A DNA stretch of 64,000 nucleotides from Deltaproteobacteria bacterium (GTDB taxonomy: Bacteria > Desulfobacterota > GWC2-55-46). The notes under the pieces were generated by a model, which did no database searches, had not been told where the DNA came from, and saw only the letters and a list, made by a program, of their open reading frames with translations. The stretch's first letter is position 1. Every line of letters starts with the position of its first letter. The stretch is taken from positions 62,001 to 126,000 of the forward strand of contig JACRET010000010.1 in assembly GCA_016218105.1 (NCBI GenBank), given 5' to 3'. Made by a program: the position numbers and the translations under genes. Shown here piece after piece: positions 17,632 to 25,324 of the stretch.

Positions 17632-18915
17632 ATGGAGAATACTATTCTTTTTGTGGATGACGAAAAAAACATCTTGAACTCTCTTCTGAGGATTTTCAGG
17701 AGAGATGGCTATACGATCTATACTGCCGATAACGGGCGAGAGGGGCTTGAGATAATAAAGAACAAGCGGATCTCGCTCGTGGTTTCAGACCACAGGATGC
17801 CTGAGATGGAAGGCGTTGACTTCCTGTCAAAAGTAAAAGAGGCTTCACCCTATACGGTACGCCTCATGCTTACGGGATATGCCGATATCAAGGCGGTAAT
17901 GGCGGCCGTAAACAGGGGCGAGGTCTATAAATATATCACAAAGCCCTGGAACGATGACGAGCTTAAGCTTGTCGTCAAGGGGGCGCTTGAACACTATAAT
18001 CTTACCGTTGAGAATCGCGTGCTTCAGGAGCTTACGAAGAGGCAAAATGCCGAGCTGACCGTTTTAAACGCGGGCCTTGAGGAGAAAATAAAGGACAAGA
18101 CCAGAAAAATACACGATAATTTCTTCGCTTTCGTCAGGATATTCGTAAATATGATAGAGCTTTACGACCAGCACCTCGGGAGCCACAGCAAGAGAGTGGC
18201 GGCAATGTCGAGGGGGCTCGCGCTTCACATGAAGCTGAACGAGGCCGATGTCGACCTTATTGAATCCGCGGCGCTGCTTCACAATATCGGCCTTGTAGGC
18301 ATCCCCAGGGAGATACTTGAAAAGGAAGATGAGGCGCTCTCCGAGACCGAGAGGGCCGTGTTCTACCAGAACCCTGTGCTCGCCCAGGACCTTCTTTCAC
18401 AGCTGGATTTATTAAGGCAGGTGGGAATAATAATCAGGAGCCATATGGAAAAGCACAATGGGTGCGGCTATCCGGATGGTCTCAGGGGGGATGAAATCCA
18501 TATCGGGTCGAAGATTATAGCGGTGTGCAAGACATACGATAATCTTCGGCACAGGGGTAAAAAGCCGCTTTTGGCCGCTGACGTTATTCATTTTATAGAA
18601 GAGCATACGGGCCAGAGCTTCGATCCGGAGGTCGTGGCCAGCTTTCTTGATTTTATCAAGGACTGGAAGGAAGAAACCTTATATCAGGGGATTAACGCCA
18701 GCAATGTCAAACCCCTTTACCTAACCCTCGAACTCGAGGACATGAGGGCCGGCATGTCGCTGGCAAGGGACATAACGACAAGCAAGGGAAGGCTGCTTGT
18801 AACCAAGGGAACGGTCTTGAGCGCCGCGATTATAGACAAGGTGGTGAATTTCAACCGGCTTGACCCTATAATAGAGCATGTGCTTGTAAACGCGGACAGC
18901 CTTCAGAAGACTTGA
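17632..18915 (+). CDS. Response regulator with degenerate HD-GYP output domain
   Basis: A 427-residue protein: receiver (1-120, D9/D10, phosphoacceptor D53 in VVSDHRMPEMEG, Lys in YITKPWND), coiled linker (120-165) and HD-GYP domain (170-350). Active HD-GYP proteins hydrolyse cyclic di-GMP with a metal centre. Here the HD pair reads HN (His217-Asn218 in ALLHNIGLVGIP), the next Lys is Leu, the HHExxDGxGYP motif is SHMEKHNGCGYP, and the later DxxDA is KTYDN. Several metal ligands are thus lost, so I expect little or no phosphodiesterase activity and a role as binding or scaffold output. The extra C-terminal part (about 355-427) is a small beta-rich domain. It is the last gene of the kinase cluster. 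Confidence 0.88.
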   Translation: MENTILFVDDEKNILNSLLRIFRRDGYTIYTADNGREGLEIIKNKRISLVVSDHRMPEMEGVDFLSKVKEASPYTVRLMLTGYADIKAVMAAVNRGEVYKYITKPWNDDELKLVVKGALEHYNLTVENRVLQELTKRQNAELTVLNAGLEEKIKDKTRKIHDNFFAFVRIFVNMIELYDQHLGSHSKRVAAMSRGLALHMKLNEADVDLIESAALLHNIGLVGIPREILEKEDEALSETERAVFYQNPVLAQDLLSQLDLLRQVGIIIRSHMEKHNGCGYPDGLRGDEIHIGSKIIAVCKTYDNLRHRGKKPLLAADVIHFIEEHTGQSFDPEVVASFLDFIKDWKEETLYQGINASNVKPLYLTLELEDMRAGMSLARDITTSKGRLLVTKGTVLSAAIIDKVVNFNRLDPIIEHVLVNADSLQKT

Positions 18916-18963
18916 CAAGAACTGTATATCCTTGAAGCCTTCGCGCTACCTAAAGCTTCTTTT

Positions 18964-19167
18964 AGCAGGCTGCTGAAAAAGTCCATCTGCTGCGTTGTCA
19001 TTATCGCTCGTCACTGCGGCGTACGGACAAAGTACGCCTCATTCCTTGCTTCTCGACGCCTCGCAGCTGAATATGCATAGCGAGCGCATTCCCCGCAGTC
19101 TTCCGCGGGGAGCTTCAATCTTTTTGAGCAGCCTGAATAAATTCCGGGTTTTTCAGCAACCTGTTAG
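18964..19167 (+). repeat. Dispersed repeat family A, complete long copy with nested element B
   Basis: Ends are inverted: AGCAGGCTGCTGAAAAAG on the left and TTTTTCAGCAACCTGTTAG on the right, with a second inner right arm CTTTTTGAGCAGCCTG. The core has the hairpin GGCGTAC / GTACGCC. Compared with the 157-158 base copies, an extra piece of about 46 bases (ATATGCATAGCGAGCGCATT and the stem CCCCGCAG / CGCGGGG) is inserted. Bases 19168-19320 hold nothing I recognise. Confidence 0.85.
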
Positions 19168-19339
19168 AGGGAGGTTAATTTATCATCCTCGCTAGGGCCG
19201 TATACAGGCCGTTCTTCCCACCATAATGTATTCCTGCTTCCTGAGCGCTGTCAGCTCTTCGTTCGGAAAAATCCCGCCTGTTTTGCCTTTAGGCCGATAT
19301 CCGCCCCAACTCTTTTAAAAAGAATTGAAAATTCAATGG

Positions 19340-19390
19340 GTTACAAATAGATTATTGAACTATCACCTTAAAAAATGTAAAATTTGTAAC
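19340..19390 (+). promoter_or_regulatory. Promoter of the TPR-CotH module, framed by a 9-base inverted repeat
   Basis: TTGAAC (19355-19360) and TAAAAT (19378-19383) with a 17-base spacer form a good sigma-70 promoter. GTTACAAAT (19340-19348) lies before the -35 and its exact reverse complement ATTTGTAAC (19382-19390) overlaps the end of the -10, the arms being separated by 33 bases. A dimeric regulator bound to both arms would cover the promoter. The gene starts about 95 bases downstream. Confidence 0.55.
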
Positions 19391-19484
19391 ATAGCTAAAA
19401 TCTATAGTCTGTAGAATCTCCGGCAGGGGCCAGCCATGTCCTTTTTTTAAGGCGTGCCGGTAATCTTCAAAGAGGTATCGCAGC

Positions 19485-20522
19485 ATGTCCGGCCGTTATA
19501 GAAAAATGAGAAAGGCCTTATCCATAGGCGGGAATGTCTTAAGGATTTTGCTCCTTATCGTGACCCTTGCCGCCCTTTCGACCCTTACTGTGTGGAGAGG
19601 CGATAGTGCGCTCGTAGACAAGGCGGACGCCAGGATAGTAGACCTTTATGGAAGCAGGTACTCATCGAGGCTTGACGCGGTAAAGGCCCTGCTCAACGAA
19701 TCGAAGACATCCGAGGCGAGGGCTGCGCTGGAATCTCTCGTCTCGGAACTTGGGAAGGTGAGGAAACAGGACAGACTCGCTCCAACCTACGCCGAAAGCC
19801 TCGAAATGCTTATCTATACAGCTAACCGCCAGGGGGATTCGAAGCGGGCGATCGAGGCCTCGAAGGCCCAGGTCGATCTCGATAAAAACCATTATAATTA
19901 CTGGCTGAATTACGCGTACCTCCTTAACGCTGGCGGAGATAAGCGCGGTGCGATAGACGCCCTGTATAATGCCTACCGCATAAACCCCGCATCTCTCCAG
20001 GTCACTGAGCCGCTCGCAAGCATACTTTACGAAGAAAAAAGGAATGACGACGCCAGGCGCGTCGTAGAGGGCTATTTAAAGGCGAACCGCGGTGGGACGA
20101 TATCCGTATTTTACTCCTCGGAAGGAGAGGAATTTTCAGTAAAAAAATCATCCCGCCTCCTATCCGCCACGTTTACTGGAAAGCCGCAGTCATTCAGCTT
20201 TCCCGTAAATAGCGTCAATGGTATCAAAAAGTTGAGGATAGACCTCCCGGGCCTTCTGGATGCCTCCGTCAAGGTGGGGCGGATTTCCATAAATACCGCT
20301 GAAGGCCCTTACGCGGTAGATTTCAGGGGCCTGGATTACGGCTTACACGATCTTGACGGCGAGGGAGACACTCTTATGATCTCCGGGTTAGACCCTTTTA
20401 TAGAATTCATCCTCCCCGAGGAGTTACTAACCAAGAATATCTCCTCGATTGGGGCCGAAGTGGAAATATTTCAGCAACTGCCGGACAGGCTCAGTCATAT
20501 TTTAAGGGACGGGACAATATAA
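19485..20522 (+). CDS. Membrane-anchored TPR protein with C-terminal beta domain, first gene of the CotH module
   Basis: A 345-residue protein that I cannot assign to a named family. One membrane segment (about residues 17-36, VLRILLLIVTLAALSTLTVW) follows a basic N-terminus, so the rest is outside the cytoplasmic membrane. Residues 50-200 are helical repeats of TPR type: AIEASKAQVDLDKNHYNYWLN, GDKRGAIDALYNAYRINPAS, ASILYEEKRNDDARRVVEGY. From about 205 the character changes to beta strands (FSVKKSSRLLSATFTGKPQSF, IRVDLPGLLDASVKVG-like), perhaps a carbohydrate-binding fold. GAGGT lies eight bases before the ATG. The CotH gene starts two bases after its stop, so it is surely part of that operon and probably a scaffold for it. 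Confidence 0.75.
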   Translation: MSGRYRKMRKALSIGGNVLRILLLIVTLAALSTLTVWRGDSALVDKADARIVDLYGSRYSSRLDAVKALLNESKTSEARAALESLVSELGKVRKQDRLAPTYAESLEMLIYTANRQGDSKRAIEASKAQVDLDKNHYNYWLNYAYLLNAGGDKRGAIDALYNAYRINPASLQVTEPLASILYEEKRNDDARRVVEGYLKANRGGTISVFYSSEGEEFSVKKSSRLLSATFTGKPQSFSFPVNSVNGIKKLRIDLPGLLDASVKVGRISINTAEGPYAVDFRGLDYGLHDLDGEGDTLMISGLDPFIEFILPEELLTKNISSIGAEVEIFQQLPDRLSHILRDGTI

Positions 20523-20523
20523 G

Positions 20524-23334
20524 ATGGGCGCGTGCTCAGACATATCGTTCTTCAGAAGATGCTGGAAGTGGAGCTGGATCGTAACGCTCCCTATAACGGC
20601 GTTTTTCGCTGTCTGGCTTAACAATACCGGCGAGATGTACTACCTCCTCAAGCTTAAATACCGGCCCACCATGCCTGTCAGCCTTTCAAATATCGGTTCG
20701 ATGCAGGCGGGGCTCCTTTTAAACGAGATAAAGGGGGCGGCAGGGGTTTTTAACGGCGGGAAAGGGCTCGATTCCATCCACATCTATGCGCGGGAATCAG
20801 AACTTAAAGAGCTCGATTCGGATCTTCCATATTCCGGAAGGCGATACGTGCAGGCGCAGCTCCTTTATCCCGAAGGGAAACTCTTCGAGGTAAAGATGAA
20901 GTACAGAGGGGATTTCTCATATCACTGGAGCGATAAAAAGAAGTCCATCAGGATCAAGACGAAGAAGGACAGGCTTTTCGGCGGTGTGCGCGAATTCAAC
21001 CTCATCATCCCAAAGACCAGATACATACTGAACGACCATATCGCGTACCGGCTGGCGAAAAGAATGGGACTCCTTGCCCCGGAATCGAGGCTCGTGGAGG
21101 TATATGTAAACGGTAAATACAGAGGAGTGCAGATATTTGCCGAGCAGCTCGGCGAGCAGTTCCTGAGGAGGCAGGGCAAAATGCCAGGCGACCTTTATTC
21201 AGGCGACCTCGTCGGGGAGGACATGTTCCCGGTAGTCGGGACAGAGGTGTTCATGAACCCTGTTTTCTGGAAAAAAGCCGCTGTGAATAACCACAACCCA
21301 CCTGAATGGAATGAGGCGCTTAAAGAATTGAGCTCAGCCATTTATAACGGAGACATGGACAGGGTCACGGAACTGCTCGATATGGAGGCCTGGGCGAGGT
21401 TTGCCGCTTTTATCACCATAACCCGGACGCCGCATTTCGACGCGGAGCACAACTGGCGGCTCTATTTCGACCCGGCGATGGGGAAGTTCATCCCGGTCAT
21501 TTGGGACCCGCTCTGCTGGAACTATAAGGATTATGTCCCCCTTCTGGACAAGCAGACCAACAGGATGGACATCATCACGAATCCTGTCTTCGAGTTGCTC
21601 CACAGAGACCAGGCATTTCTCGCGTTGAAGCATGAGGCGATAGCGTCATTTTTCAGGGAGGGCGTGGACGATTATACGCTAAAGCTGCTGGATGATACCG
21701 GAGCCCTCGAAACATCGATAAGGCGCGATAGAAATCTGCACTTTGAGTCTTCCTATGTGCTTGGCCCTGGCGAGGTGATTGACGGTATACGGGCTTTTAA
21801 AGGGCTGGTTCAAAAGAGCTTTGATGAGGTTAAAAGGGAGTATATGGGAAGTGACCCCGCGGCCTCTTACTCGATAATGGAAAAAACAGGCGGGATTCAG
21901 ATCAATGTCGCTGGGTTTACGCCCATAAGGTCTTTGGAGATAAACTACTCGCCGGGTAAAGGCAGGCCGCTTGGCGCGTCTGTAGCCTACCTGAAGGACG
22001 GCAGTTTGCATTCAAAGGATATCTCCGCCAGCATCCTTGAGGCGGACGGCGGGATGTTGAGGGTCTCTACGCCTCTTTTCTCAAAGAGGGTTATGACAGT
22101 CCCCGCCGGGAATGTACCGATCATCATAAGGGATGCGTCGGTTGAGCCGGCGAGCTATATCTTTCATATCAAGGGCGCTGACAAAAGAAAGGTCTTGGGC
22201 GTAAATGCCGTTCTCTTCGATGGCAGAAAAATCCCTTTGAGTAAAACAGACCATCCTATGGAGGTCCATCCCCTGGACGGTACCTTCAATATATTACCAG
22301 CAATAAAAACAGACCGCGAGATCGTCTGGGCCTCTGACGTAATTATAAACGGCGTAAAAGAGGTGAACGACAGTCTTGTCATAAGGCCCGGAGTGACCGT
22401 GCGTTTTTCCTCCGGCTCCGCCCTTGTGGTAAGGGGTAAGCTGACTGCCAGGGGAGAGAAGGACAGGCCCATAAGGTTTGTCCCGGTCGAAGGCGCTTCA
22501 GGCCCGTGGGGAGCGCTTGTCCTTGCGGGGAAGGGGGCTGGCAGGTCGAGTTTGAGCCACTGCGAGTTCAGCGGGGGCAGCGGGTTGAGCCACAGGCTCG
22601 TCGAATACTCGGCGATGCTGTCCATACACGGCGTTGAAGGAGTGACTATAGAGCACTGCTCGTTTGCCGACAGCAAGGTCGTCGATGACATGGTGCACGC
22701 CGTATATTCGGAGGTCGCCTTAAGCGACAGCGTATTCAGAAACTCCAAGGCGGACGCGCTCGATCTTGATTATGTAAAAGCCAAGGTAGTCAATTCCAGC
22801 TTTATAAATAGCGGTAACGACGGGCTTGACCTTATGTCCAGCACCGTCGCCGTCCTCGGGAGCGTGATGGAGGGGTCGGGAGACAAGGGGATATCCGTCG
22901 GAGAGGGTACGGAAGTATTTGTCTGGAATACGCGCATTTCAGGCAACCAGATAGGCCTGCAGGCAAAGGACAGCTCAACGGCCGTGCTCTATAATTCAGA
23001 GCTTCTGGAAAACCGTAAGTCCATAGATGCGTACAAAAAGAACTGGCAGTACGGGGAAGGCGGCCATGCGCTGGTTTACAAGAGCATACTTGACGGCGCG
23101 AGCCCGGCTATTACCGCCGGCAAGGGCTCGAGCATAAGGATATTCGATTCATATCTTAAAGGGGATACAGGCGGTAAGACGAAGCGGATAAAGATAGACA
23201 GCACCGTGGACGCGGAGGCTGGCTATGAGAGAAAGGCCCGGTCAAAGAGCGCTTTCATTTGGGAAGAGAGCCTCCCTGAATCGGTACGTCCGTATCTTCA
23301 TCTTGTGAGCCCAACCGTAAGGGGAGGGATGTAA
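20524..23334 (+). CDS. CotH kinase family protein fused to a right-handed beta-helix
   Basis: A 936-residue secreted or membrane-anchored protein. A single hydrophobic segment (about 14-34) acts as anchor or signal. The CotH domain spans about 85-440: the lead strand KMKYRGDFSYHWSDKKKSIR, then NDHIAYRLAKRMGLLAPES, VYVNGKYRGVQIFAEQL, and the catalytic region DAEHNWRLYFDP followed by VIWDPLCW with the metal-binding Asp. CotH proteins are atypical protein kinases that phosphorylate secreted proteins. A beta-rich linker (about 460-600) leads to parallel beta-helix repeats (about 620-880; VVRGKLTARGEKDRPIRF, VNSSFINSGNDGLDLMSSTV), a fold that binds polysaccharide. It overlaps the VTC gene by one base (TAATG). 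The fusion suggests a kinase placed on a cell-surface polymer (inference). Confidence 0.9.
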   Translation: MGACSDISFFRRCWKWSWIVTLPITAFFAVWLNNTGEMYYLLKLKYRPTMPVSLSNIGSMQAGLLLNEIKGAAGVFNGGKGLDSIHIYARESELKELDSDLPYSGRRYVQAQLLYPEGKLFEVKMKYRGDFSYHWSDKKKSIRIKTKKDRLFGGVREFNLIIPKTRYILNDHIAYRLAKRMGLLAPESRLVEVYVNGKYRGVQIFAEQLGEQFLRRQGKMPGDLYSGDLVGEDMFPVVGTEVFMNPVFWKKAAVNNHNPPEWNEALKELSSAIYNGDMDRVTELLDMEAWARFAAFITITRTPHFDAEHNWRLYFDPAMGKFIPVIWDPLCWNYKDYVPLLDKQTNRMDIITNPVFELLHRDQAFLALKHEAIASFFREGVDDYTLKLLDDTGALETSIRRDRNLHFESSYVLGPGEVIDGIRAFKGLVQKSFDEVKREYMGSDPAASYSIMEKTGGIQINVAGFTPIRSLEINYSPGKGRPLGASVAYLKDGSLHSKDISASILEADGGMLRVSTPLFSKRVMTVPAGNVPIIIRDASVEPASYIFHIKGADKRKVLGVNAVLFDGRKIPLSKTDHPMEVHPLDGTFNILPAIKTDREIVWASDVIINGVKEVNDSLVIRPGVTVRFSSGSALVVRGKLTARGEKDRPIRFVPVEGASGPWGALVLAGKGAGRSSLSHCEFSGGSGLSHRLVEYSAMLSIHGVEGVTIEHCSFADSKVVDDMVHAVYSEVALSDSVFRNSKADALDLDYVKAKVVNSSFINSGNDGLDLMSSTVAVLGSVMEGSGDKGISVGEGTEVFVWNTRISGNQIGLQAKDSSTAVLYNSELLENRKSIDAYKKNWQYGEGGHALVYKSILDGASPAITAGKGSSIRIFDSYLKGDTGGKTKRIKIDSTVDAEAGYERKARSKSAFIWEESLPESVRPYLHLVSPTVRGGM

Positions 23335-24074
23335 TGAAGCCTGAGCTCCATTTTTCAAGATTTGAATTCAAGTACATAATGCCCAGGCATCTAAGGCAGG
23401 CGTTCGAGAGCGAGCTTGGCTATTTCATGGCCCTTGACCCTTATGTGAGCGCCAGGCGCCACCAGAAGTATTTTGTCCGGAGCCTTTATTTCGATGACGA
23501 GGCGTTGACGTGCTATTACGAAAAGACGGACGGCGTCATGGTCAGGCGAAAATACAGGATAAGGACATATACCGATAACAGGGATGAGGATACGGCCATA
23601 TTCCTTGAGATGAAAGGCAGGTACAACGCGCTTGTCTATAAGCACCGCATCTCGCTTCCCAGGAGGATTATCGGCGATATTGAAGGAGACAGCCGGGTTT
23701 TGATAAAGACACTGGTCTCGCTCAAGCAGGATACGCTCCTTTCAGCGTTCATATTCGACTCTTTGCGGATGCGGCTCAGGCCGCGGATGCTTATAGATTA
23801 TGTAAGGAGGCCGTATGTAAGCAGGTACGCGCCGGACTTCCGGGTGACATTCGACGACTCGCTGGAGTCGACCATAACCGGGAGCCTCTTCAACAAGGTA
23901 ACGGACAGAAAGAGGGCGTTTCTTCCGGGCTACAGCATCGTAGAGGTCAAATTCAAGAGGCATATACCGTCCTGGTTCCACCGCCTGATACAGTCTTATG
24001 AGCTAAGGAGGATATCGGTCTCCAAATACTGCAAGGGGATGGAGAGGACAGGGCTGGCGGATAATCTTGAGTAA
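23334..24074 (+). CDS. VTC-domain (polyphosphate polymerase-like) protein
   Basis: A 246-residue soluble protein with the VTC domain, the tunnel fold that in yeast Vtc4 makes polyphosphate from ATP. The basic and acidic residues that line the tunnel are recognisable: FEFKYIMPRHL at the N-terminus, KYFVRSLYFDDEAL, RRKYRIRTYTDN, FLEMKGRYNALVYKHR, and EVKFKRHIPSWF near the end. There is no signal peptide, so it works in the cytoplasm or on its face of the membrane. Bacterial versions are regularly found next to CotH and DUF4956 genes, as here; whether they polymerise phosphate or bind triphosphate is not shown. The gene overlaps CotH by one base and is therefore translationally coupled to it. 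Confidence 0.92.
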   Translation: MKPELHFSRFEFKYIMPRHLRQAFESELGYFMALDPYVSARRHQKYFVRSLYFDDEALTCYYEKTDGVMVRRKYRIRTYTDNRDEDTAIFLEMKGRYNALVYKHRISLPRRIIGDIEGDSRVLIKTLVSLKQDTLLSAFIFDSLRMRLRPRMLIDYVRRPYVSRYAPDFRVTFDDSLESTITGSLFNKVTDRKRAFLPGYSIVEVKFKRHIPSWFHRLIQSYELRRISVSKYCKGMERTGLADNLE

Positions 24075-24083
24075 CGTTAAATA

Positions 24084-24166
24084 TTGAAGCTCCCCGCGGC
24101 AAACCACGGGGAATCTTCGATATGTAAGGAAACAATTTCTATTCGCTCGCTATGCATATTCAATTA
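24084..24166 (-). repeat. Repeat element B, divergent copy
   Basis: TTGAAGCTCCCCGCGG / CCACGGGGAATC followed, after a stretch of about 35 foreign bases, by TTCGCTCGCTATGCATATTC. It is the reverse of the B element nested in repeats A at 19060 and 59952. It stands free here, between the VTC and DUF4956 genes. Confidence 0.7.
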
Positions 24167-24261
24167 CCCTGCCATAATTGGCAGGGATTGTCGGCAAGGT
24201 ACTTGCCTTTTATATAGCCCGGCTTTGACCCGCCCTTAAAAGGACGGGAATTACGCCGGGC
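24167..24261 (+). other. Run of three strong stem-loops before the DUF4956 gene
   Basis: Stem 1: CCCTGCC / GGCAGGG (24167-24186). Stem 2: GGCAAG / CTTGCC (24193-24207). Stem 3: GCCCGGC / GCCGGGC (24217-24261) enclosing CCCGCCCT / AGGACGGG. They end 28 bases before the DUF4956 start codon. They could be a structured leader, a processing site or simply stacked dispersed repeats. I see no match to a known riboswitch consensus. Confidence 0.5.
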
Positions 24262-24288
24262 ACCCGATTAAATTCAAAGGAGCGGCAG

Positions 24289-24972
24289 ATGGACAAGAAG
24301 GCTTTCGCAGAGATAGGGGATTTACTCATTTACAGCCAGTTCGATATAGCGGTAAATATGGCTCTCGCCATAGCGCTGGGGCTCATTATCTCGCTTGTTT
24401 ACAGGTATACGCATAAGGGGCTTTCGTATTCACAGTCTTTTGTGCTGACTCTCGTGTTTGTTGCCGTTATCGTCTCATCGGTGATGATGATAATCGGCAA
24501 CAGCCTTGCGCGGGCCTTCGCACTCGTGGGAGCGCTTTCGATAATCCGGTTCCGCACCGTGGTAAAGGACACCAAGGACACCGCATACGTGTTCTTCGCG
24601 CTCGCCGCGGGGATGGCGGCTGGCACGAGCAATTACTTCATCGCGGTGGTTACGACGGCAGTCATGTGCATCCTCGCCATAATACTCCACCACCTGAACT
24701 TCGGTGCGCTTTATAAAAGCGAATTTATACTCAGGTTCCAGTACGACAGGGACAGCGGAGACGAAGGATATCTGGAGAGAATCAATAAATTCGCAAAACG
24801 CTCGAACCTTCTGCATGTGGAGCCGTCCGGGGACGGTAGGTTCATTACCATCACATACGACATAATCCTTAAGCCCGACGCGAAGACGGAGGCCTTCTCC
24901 AGCGAAATAGCCAAGGTCAACGGCGTCTCCGAGGTGACACTGATTGCGTCAAAGAGCGATGTTGATTTCTAG
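24289..24972 (+). CDS. DUF4956 integral membrane protein
   Basis: A 227-residue protein with hydrophobic segments at about 17-38, 45-67, 72-88 and 98-130, so three or four membrane passes, and a cytoplasmic C-terminal domain (140-227) of ferredoxin-like character (EFILRFQYDRDSGDEGYLER, ITITYDIILKPDAKTEAF). The conserved core of the family is ALVGALSIIRFRTVVKDTKDTAYVFFALAAGMAAG, where the Arg-Phe-Arg and KD pairs lie in a re-entrant loop. The family has no assigned function; it is repeatedly encoded beside CotH kinase and VTC genes. GGAG precedes the ATG. The stop TAG is formed by the first bases of a family A repeat (TAGCAGGCTGCTG). Confidence 0.9.
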   Translation: MDKKAFAEIGDLLIYSQFDIAVNMALAIALGLIISLVYRYTHKGLSYSQSFVLTLVFVAVIVSSVMMIIGNSLARAFALVGALSIIRFRTVVKDTKDTAYVFFALAAGMAAGTSNYFIAVVTTAVMCILAIILHHLNFGALYKSEFILRFQYDRDSGDEGYLERINKFAKRSNLLHVEPSGDGRFITITYDIILKPDAKTEAFSSEIAKVNGVSEVTLIASKSDVDF

Positions 24973-25067
24973 CAGGCTGCTGAAAAAGCCCATAGCTTCG
25001 TTGTCTTTGTCGCTCGTCACTGCGGCGTACATACAAAGTACGCCGCATTCCTCGCTTCTCGACGACC
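24970..25067 (+). repeat. Dispersed repeat family A, right end missing
   Basis: TAGCAGGCTGCTGAAAAAGCCC followed by the core CGCTCGTCACTGCGGCGTAC and GTACGCCGCATTCCTCGCTTCTCGACG. The right inverted end is missing and repeat C copy 4 begins soon after. Its first three bases serve as the DUF4956 stop codon. Confidence 0.8.
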
Positions 25068-25090
25068 CAGACTGAAATGAAATTTCAAAT

Positions 25091-25174
25091 ACCGGCCCGT
25101 TTCGGAGAACGGGCCCTACATAGAAGAAGCCCCTGCGGGGGATTTTAAAAAGAGATTGCTTCGCTCGCAATGAC
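25091..25174 (+). repeat. Repeat family C, copy 4
   Basis: CCGGCCCGTTTCGGAGAACGGG, CCCTACATAGAAGAAGCCCCTGCGGGG and GAGATTGCTTCGCTCGCAATGAC. This is the reverse complement, part by part, of copy 2 at 5738-5830. Confidence 0.75.
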
Positions 25175-25254
25175 GTCTGGTTGAGTTTTACGCCCAGAAT
25201 TCAGCTGGTTACGCCGCCCCTTTTACCCAAGCAAAAAAAAATTCCGTTTTTGGC

Positions 25255-25284
25255 TTGACAAAACTTGAGAATTAGGACTAAAAT
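25255..25284 (+). promoter_or_regulatory. Promoter of the Rrf2 regulator gene
   Basis: TTGACA (25255-25260) and TAAAAT (25279-25284) with an 18-base spacer. The -10 lies inside the conserved operator-like sequence 25271-25294, so binding there would block RNA polymerase: autorepression, as for IscR, is the natural reading. Confidence 0.7.
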
Positions 25285-25294
25285 CATCTTATTA
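25271..25294 (+). promoter_or_regulatory. Putative Rrf2 operator, copy 1 (autoregulatory)
   Basis: ATTAGGACTAAAA-N4-CTTATTA. The identical pattern, same spacing, occurs at 25807-25830 after the regulator gene and before ccoN; 20 of 24 positions are fixed. The neighbouring TCCTA (25296-25300) makes a loose dyad with TAGGA. Confidence 0.65.
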
Positions 25295-25324
25295 ATCCTA
25301 TAAACGTTTTTTAATCGGGACAGA

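Noticed and set aside
18995-19195. Open frame inside the long A repeat
   Set aside because: It lies wholly in non-coding dispersed repeat sequence, has no ribosome binding site and no protein family character.
24167-24261. A c-di-GMP or other known riboswitch before DUF4956
   Set aside because: Stems are present but the conserved loop residues of the GEMM and other common classes could not be recognised.
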